Source: Planococcus shenhongbingii
Lineage (GTDB): Bacteria; Bacillota; Bacilli; Bacillales_A; Planococcaceae
Direction: 5' to 3'
Length of the DNA: 64,000 nucleotides
Assembly: GCF_030413635.1 (NCBI RefSeq)
Contig: NZ_CP129235.1
Span: 186,001-250,000, forward strand
Positions 61,120-64,000 of this stretch are shown piece by piece. The notes under the pieces are model-generated. The model had not been told where the DNA came from. It saw only the letters and a list, made by a program, of their open reading frames with translations, and searched no databases. The stretch's first letter is position 1. Each line of letters begins with the position of its first letter. Made by a program: the position numbers and the translations under genes.

Positions 61120-62217
61120 TTAAACTCCTTTTTTCACCGGATATCCGGTGAATTTAAAATCTTTCCCCATTTTGAAGAATTCCCCGTCTTCCAATTCAAC
61201 CGCTTCTTTCATCAGGTCAAATCCGGAACCTTCCAAAAAGGTCGGTGCATTTTTGCCGCCGATTAATTTGGGTGCAAAATACAAAACCACTTTATCAATC
61301 AAATCATTTTCTAAAAATGCAGCATTGATTGTGCCACCGCCTTCGATGAATAACGAAGAGATGGATTGCTCGCCTAAGACGCGCACGACATCACGGACAT
61401 CAACACGGGTTTCACCGCCAGTCTCAAAAACTTTGATGCCCAATGCTTCCAACGCGAGGCGTTTTCCCTGGTCGTATTGTTTGCTGGTGAAAATCCAGGT
61501 TTCCGCCAAGCCATCTGTTGCCAGCTTGGCATCAAGAGGAATCCGCAATGTAGAATCCAGGACAACTCGAATCGGATTGCGGCCATTCGGGATGCGGGAA
61601 GTCAATTCGGGATCATCTGCAATGACTGTGCCGACTCCTACCAAAATGGCCCGGTTTTCGCTGCGCAGCACATGGACATCATGGCGCGCTTCTTCCGATG
61701 TGATCCATTTGCTGTCGAGTGTATGCGATGCGATTTTGCCGTCTAATGTAGCGGCTGCTTTTAAGGTTACGAAAGGAAGTTGCGTAACGATGTATTTATT
61801 GAAGACTTCATTCATTTTTTTAGATTCTTCTTCACGGATTCCGACAACCACTTCAATGCCAGCTTCTTCCAGCATTTTCACACCGTTTCCAGCGACAATC
61901 GGATTAGGATCAAGAGTCGCAATGACCACTTTCTTAAGGCCTGCCTCAACGATGGCGGCTGCACAAGGGCCGGTGCGGCCGTGGTGGGAGCAAGGCTCTA
62001 ATGTGACATAAATTGTCCCTCCGCGTGCAGCATCTCCAGCCATGCGCAGCGCATGGATTTCTGCATGTGGCTCTCCTGCTTTCAAATGGGCGCCAATGCC
62101 GACAATGCGATTGTCATTGACAATGACCGAGCCGACTAACGGATTAGGATCTGTTTGGCCTTTCATGGTCCGTGCATTATTCAACGCCAAGTCCATATAA
62201 AATTCATGGTTTGACAT
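61120..62217 (-). CDS. ribD: Riboflavin biosynthesis deaminase/reductase
   Basis: A bifunctional enzyme of 365 residues. The N-terminal deaminase has the zinc motif HAEIHAL and PCSHHGRTGPC; the C-terminal reductase (from about residue 145) has FVTLKAAATLDGKIA and LFIEGGGTINAAFL. It converts the RibA product to 5-amino-6-ribitylaminouracil 5'-phosphate. The start at 62217 is nine bases after GAGGAGG; the ATG at 62226 touches the site. It overlaps ribA by 14 bases. Confidence 0.95.
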   Translation of the reverse strand: MSNHEFYMDLALNNARTMKGQTDPNPLVGSVIVNDNRIVGIGAHLKAGEPHAEIHALRMAGDAARGGTIYVTLEPCSHHGRTGPCAAAIVEAGLKKVVIATLDPNPIVAGNGVKMLEEAGIEVVVGIREEESKKMNEVFNKYIVTQLPFVTLKAAATLDGKIASHTLDSKWITSEEARHDVHVLRSENRAILVGVGTVIADDPELTSRIPNGRNPIRVVLDSTLRIPLDAKLATDGLAETWIFTSKQYDQGKRLALEALGIKVFETGGETRVDVRDVVRVLGEQSISSLFIEGGGTINAAFLENDLIDKVVLYFAPKLIGGKNAPTFLEGSGFDLMKEAVELEDGEFFKMGKDFKFTGYPVKKGV

Positions 62218-62965
62218 GGACCGCATCCTCCTCGTCTTTCAAGTGGCCTGAGCGATTGATTTTTGTTTGCAAATACTCAGAATTATATTCAGACTTATCT
62301 CCCCAAAGTGAAATGCGTCCGGCTATTTCAAGGTCCGAATTTTCCAGTGCTGTTATTTTTTTCGGGTTATTAGTCATTAATGTAACCGGCTTTGTACGCA
62401 ATGATTTCAATACCGCAATGGCGTCTTCATAATTACGTGAATCATCAACAAACCCAAGGCTTTCATTTGCTTCAACGGTATCATAGCCGTTCTCTTGGAG
62501 AACATAAGCCATCGCTTTGCTGAACAGACCGATGCCACGGCCTTCGTGGTTCGCCAAGTAAAATAGCGCACCGGTTCCGTGGTCGACAATCTGTTTCATC
62601 GATTGCTTTAATTGGAAGCCGCAATCGCATCGCTTGCTGCCGAAAATATCCCCGGTGTGGCAAATGGAATGCATACGGATCAAAGCTTCTTCGCTGTTTT
62701 CAAAATCCCCATATACCAATACACTGGACTGCTGATATTCAGCCAGATTGGAAGACGATAATTTTTCGATAATGCTCTCGTAGTCACTAGTTATTTCATC
62801 TTGTTTTAACCAGCTATACCACTGGAATACCACTGTTTCTCCATATAAGTTCACTGGCAGCCGGATTGGGCCGACTACGTATATCGCTTCATTATCCATT
62901 GTAATCAAATTAATTTTATCTTTTAGAACGTCGAACACTTTCGGTTCAAGTTTAATTGATGTCAT
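62204..62965 (-). CDS. ribA: GTP cyclohydrolase II
   Basis: A protein of 253 residues. Zinc ligands are the three Cys in HSICHTGDIFGSKRCDCG, and NHEGRGIGL holds the catalytic region. It opens GTP to start riboflavin synthesis. There is no fused DHBP synthase (RibB) domain and no ribE or ribH nearby, so this operon covers only the pyrimidine branch. GGGGG precedes the ATG. A Fur-like box overlaps the predicted promoter upstream. Confidence 0.94.
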   Translation of the reverse strand: MTSIKLEPKVFDVLKDKINLITMDNEAIYVVGPIRLPVNLYGETVVFQWYSWLKQDEITSDYESIIEKLSSSNLAEYQQSSVLVYGDFENSEEALIRMHSICHTGDIFGSKRCDCGFQLKQSMKQIVDHGTGALFYLANHEGRGIGLFSKAMAYVLQENGYDTVEANESLGFVDDSRNYEDAIAVLKSLRTKPVTLMTNNPKKITALENSDLEIAGRISLWGDKSEYNSEYLQTKINRSGHLKDEEDAVHVKP

Positions 62966-63072
62966 TTCTATTCCCCCTATAGTAAGAGTTTCTTTAAATC
63001 ATGAAGTTATTATACTACAATTAGTTACTAATAGTAAGTGATTAGTTTGCAAGATATTCGAATATAAAAACC

Positions 63073-63101
63073 ATTATCCATTAAACAATAATTATTATCA
63101 A
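63073..63101 (-). promoter_or_regulatory. ribA-ribD promoter overlapped by a Fur-like box
   Basis: On the minus strand TTGATA (63101-63096), a 17-bp spacer and GATAAT (63078-63073) form a good promoter. The sequence 63086-63100 matches the 7-1-7 Fur consensus TGATAATNATTATCA at 12 of 14 defined positions and covers the -35 and half of the spacer, the classic place for repression. A second TATAAT (63014-63009) lies downstream in the leader. Confidence 0.6.
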
Positions 63102-63128
63102 TTAAACGTAGAGACTTTGAGAGCTTAA

Positions 63129-63163
63129 TGATTTTAATTCTCAACTAATTATTAGTATTCTCA
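63129..63163 (+). promoter_or_regulatory. Additional Fur-like half-site array
   Basis: The 7-1-7 windows 63129-63143 and 63149-63163 match the Fur consensus at 11 and 10 of 14. Both end in ATTCTCA, and a perfect 6-1-6 palindrome ACTAAT-T-ATTAGT (63144-63156) lies between them. They sit upstream of the ferritin -35. Confidence 0.35.
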
Positions 63164-63169
63164 TGTGTT

Positions 63170-63198
63170 TTGCATTTAAAATACGGGTATGGTATAGT
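63170..63198 (+). promoter_or_regulatory. Ferritin gene promoter
   Basis: TTGCAT (63170-63175), a 17-bp spacer and TATAGT (63193-63198) precede the ferritin gene by about 43 bp. Confidence 0.65.
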
Positions 63199-63205
63199 AT
63201 CTACA

Positions 63206-63220
63206 TTAGAATGATTATAA
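63206..63220 (+). promoter_or_regulatory. PerR-like box in the ferritin leader
   Basis: TTAGAAT-G-ATTATAA matches the PerR 7-1-7 consensus TTATAATNATTATAA at 13 of 14 positions. It begins just after the predicted start site, where binding would block transcription. Confidence 0.6.
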
Positions 63221-63240
63221 ATAAGAAAGTGGAGGGATTT

Positions 63241-63741
63241 ATGATGTTGCCACCAAAACTCACTTTGGCATTAAATGATCAATTCAATAATGAATTACAA
63301 GCGGCTCATTCGTATACCGCAATGGCGGCGTATTTTTCGAAAAAAGGATATCACGGATTTGCCAATTTTTATTTAGTGCAATCAAGAGAAGAACATGAAC
63401 ACGCCATGAAATTTTATGATTACTTAGTGACGATGGATGAAAAACCGGTATTGCAGGCATTAACAGAACCGAAAAATGATTACGTCAATGCCATGGATGT
63501 TCTGCACAGTTCACTGGCCCAGGAAAAAGACGTGACCAGCAATATTTATGCATTGGTGACGTTGGCTGACGAACTGCAGGAACATTCAACTTTGTCGTTC
63601 CTGGACTGGTTTATTGAAGAACAAATGGAAGAAGAAAAAATGTTCCGTGACATCATCACCCGTATGACCCATATCGAAGAAGGCGGAGAATACTTCTTGA
63701 AAATGAATGATGACTTTGCAGCACGCAGACTGGAAGAATGA
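63241..63741 (+). CDS. ftnA: Non-haem ferritin
   Basis: A protein of 166 residues with the four-helix ferritin fold. Ferroxidase ligands are visible: Glu in NNELQAAHSY, Glu and His in SREEHEHAMKF, and Glu/Gln in EEQMEEEKMF. It stores iron and limits Fenton chemistry. GGAGGG precedes ATG 63241; the ATG at 63244 (MLPPKL) is equally plausible and closer to homologues. The longer frame from 63163 is rejected because it includes the promoter. Confidence 0.93.
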   Translation: MMLPPKLTLALNDQFNNELQAAHSYTAMAAYFSKKGYHGFANFYLVQSREEHEHAMKFYDYLVTMDEKPVLQALTEPKNDYVNAMDVLHSSLAQEKDVTSNIYALVTLADELQEHSTLSFLDWFIEEQMEEEKMFRDIITRMTHIEEGGEYFLKMNDDFAARRLEE

Positions 63742-63747
63742 TTAGTT

Positions 63748-63785
63748 TAAAACAGCACACGGCTGACTGTGTGCTGTTTTATTTT
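63748..63785 (+). terminator. Terminator after the ferritin gene
   Basis: AAAACAGCACAC pairs with GTGTGCTGTTTT and is followed by ATTTTT. Confidence 0.88.
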
Positions 63786-63801
63786 TAAGGAAGTGAATGG
63801 C

Positions 63802-64000
63802 ATGACCATCCCGTACAAACCAGCTATCCATTTTAATGATGTACATTATTCGGTTGGCGATATACATATATTAAAAGGGATTACTGGATCTTTTCCCGAA
63901 AGTAAAATCACCACTTTGGTAGGGCCGTCAGGGGCGGGCAAGACTACTTTATTGAAATTATGCAATGGCTTATTATCTCCTAAGTCTGGAGAAATTTATA
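63802..64000 (+). CDS. ABC transporter ATP-binding protein, N-terminal part
   Basis: The first 66 residues are visible before the window ends. Walker A reads GPSGAGKTT, followed by LLKLCNGLLSPKSGEIY. The family cannot be fixed from this part; ATPases of FetA/YjkB type (iron or phosphate-related exporters) have a similar layout, and the ferritin neighbour would suit an iron exporter, but this is a guess. AAGGAAG precedes the ATG. Confidence 0.8.
   Translation, partial: MTIPYKPAIHFNDVHYSVGDIHILKGITGSFPESKITTLVGPSGAGKTTLLKLCNGLLSPKSGEIY

Noticed and set aside
62966..63072. FMN riboswitch ahead of ribA
   Set aside because: The leader is short and AT-rich and lacks the conserved RFN-element motifs, so regulation by FMN at this site is unlikely.
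1..64000. Prophage, integrative element or defence island
   Set aside because: No integrase, capsid, terminase, transposase, toxin-antitoxin or restriction genes are seen. The DUF2971 gene alone is not enough evidence for a defence island.

Overview
This window is an ordinary stretch of chromosome from a low-to-mid GC Gram-positive bacterium of the Bacillales, most likely a Planococcaceae member (Planococcus or a close relative). The family assignment is an inference. It rests on strong AGGAGG-type ribosome binding sites, lipoprotein-type signal peptides, close resemblance of many proteins to Bacillus subtilis families (BmrA, YwaF, YteA, KipI/KipA/YcsF/YcsG, Gdh, QueF, TrpEG, RibA/RibD) and typical Firmicute RNA regulators (a preQ1-I riboswitch and a T-box). 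I see no prophage, transposase gene, CRISPR array, rRNA or tRNA.

Layout. 1-0.9 kb: the end of a diguanylate cyclase and a small membrane protein. 1-5.8 kb: an oppABCD oligopeptide importer with no oppF. 6.2-9.8 kb: a polar amino acid ABC importer carrying a saccharopine/lysine dehydrogenase gene. 9.8-10.5 kb: non-coding DNA with structured repeats. 10.5-15.2 kb: NUDIX hydrolase, a small protein and a pxpB-pxpC-pxpA-ycsG 5-oxoprolinase/transporter operon. 15.3-21.9 kb: exported protein, orphan binding protein, an autoregulated TetR plus ABC exporter whose permease gene has an in-frame stop, and lrgAB. 22-31.3 kb: LysE exporter, AIM24, DUF2971, a glucose dehydrogenase-like SDR, BrnQ, GntR, rRNA methyltransferase, MFS and GNAT genes. 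31.4-36 kb: BmrA-type exporter, a MerR/TipAS regulator and two tandem endonuclease/phosphatase paralogues. 36-45.4 kb: riboswitch-controlled queF, a P450 remnant, YteA and many single small genes. 45.5-48.5 kb: a sugar ABC importer without ATPase. 48.6-51.8 kb: T-box-controlled trpEG and a DDAH-like gene. 52-60.5 kb: single genes including hisC, followed by a palindromic intergenic element. 60.5-64 kb: a ribA-ribD-HAD phosphatase operon divergent from a ferritin gene, then the start of an ABC ATPase.

Themes. Nitrogen and amino-acid supply dominates (opp, polar amino acid ABC, BrnQ, LysE, 5-oxoprolinase, trpEG, hisC). CodY-like boxes lie ahead of opp, the amino-acid ABC operon and brnQ. The most interesting regulatory region is 63.0-63.2 kb. 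There a Fur-like box overlaps a good promoter for ribA-ribD-HAD phosphatase, and a PerR-like box sits just downstream of the ferritin promoter, which suggests that flavin-precursor synthesis and iron storage are controlled in opposite directions by iron. Other points of note are an array of PhoP-box-like repeats ahead of the first tandem phosphatase gene, a six-codon leader ORF followed by a hairpin, and repeats whose stems show compensatory base changes.
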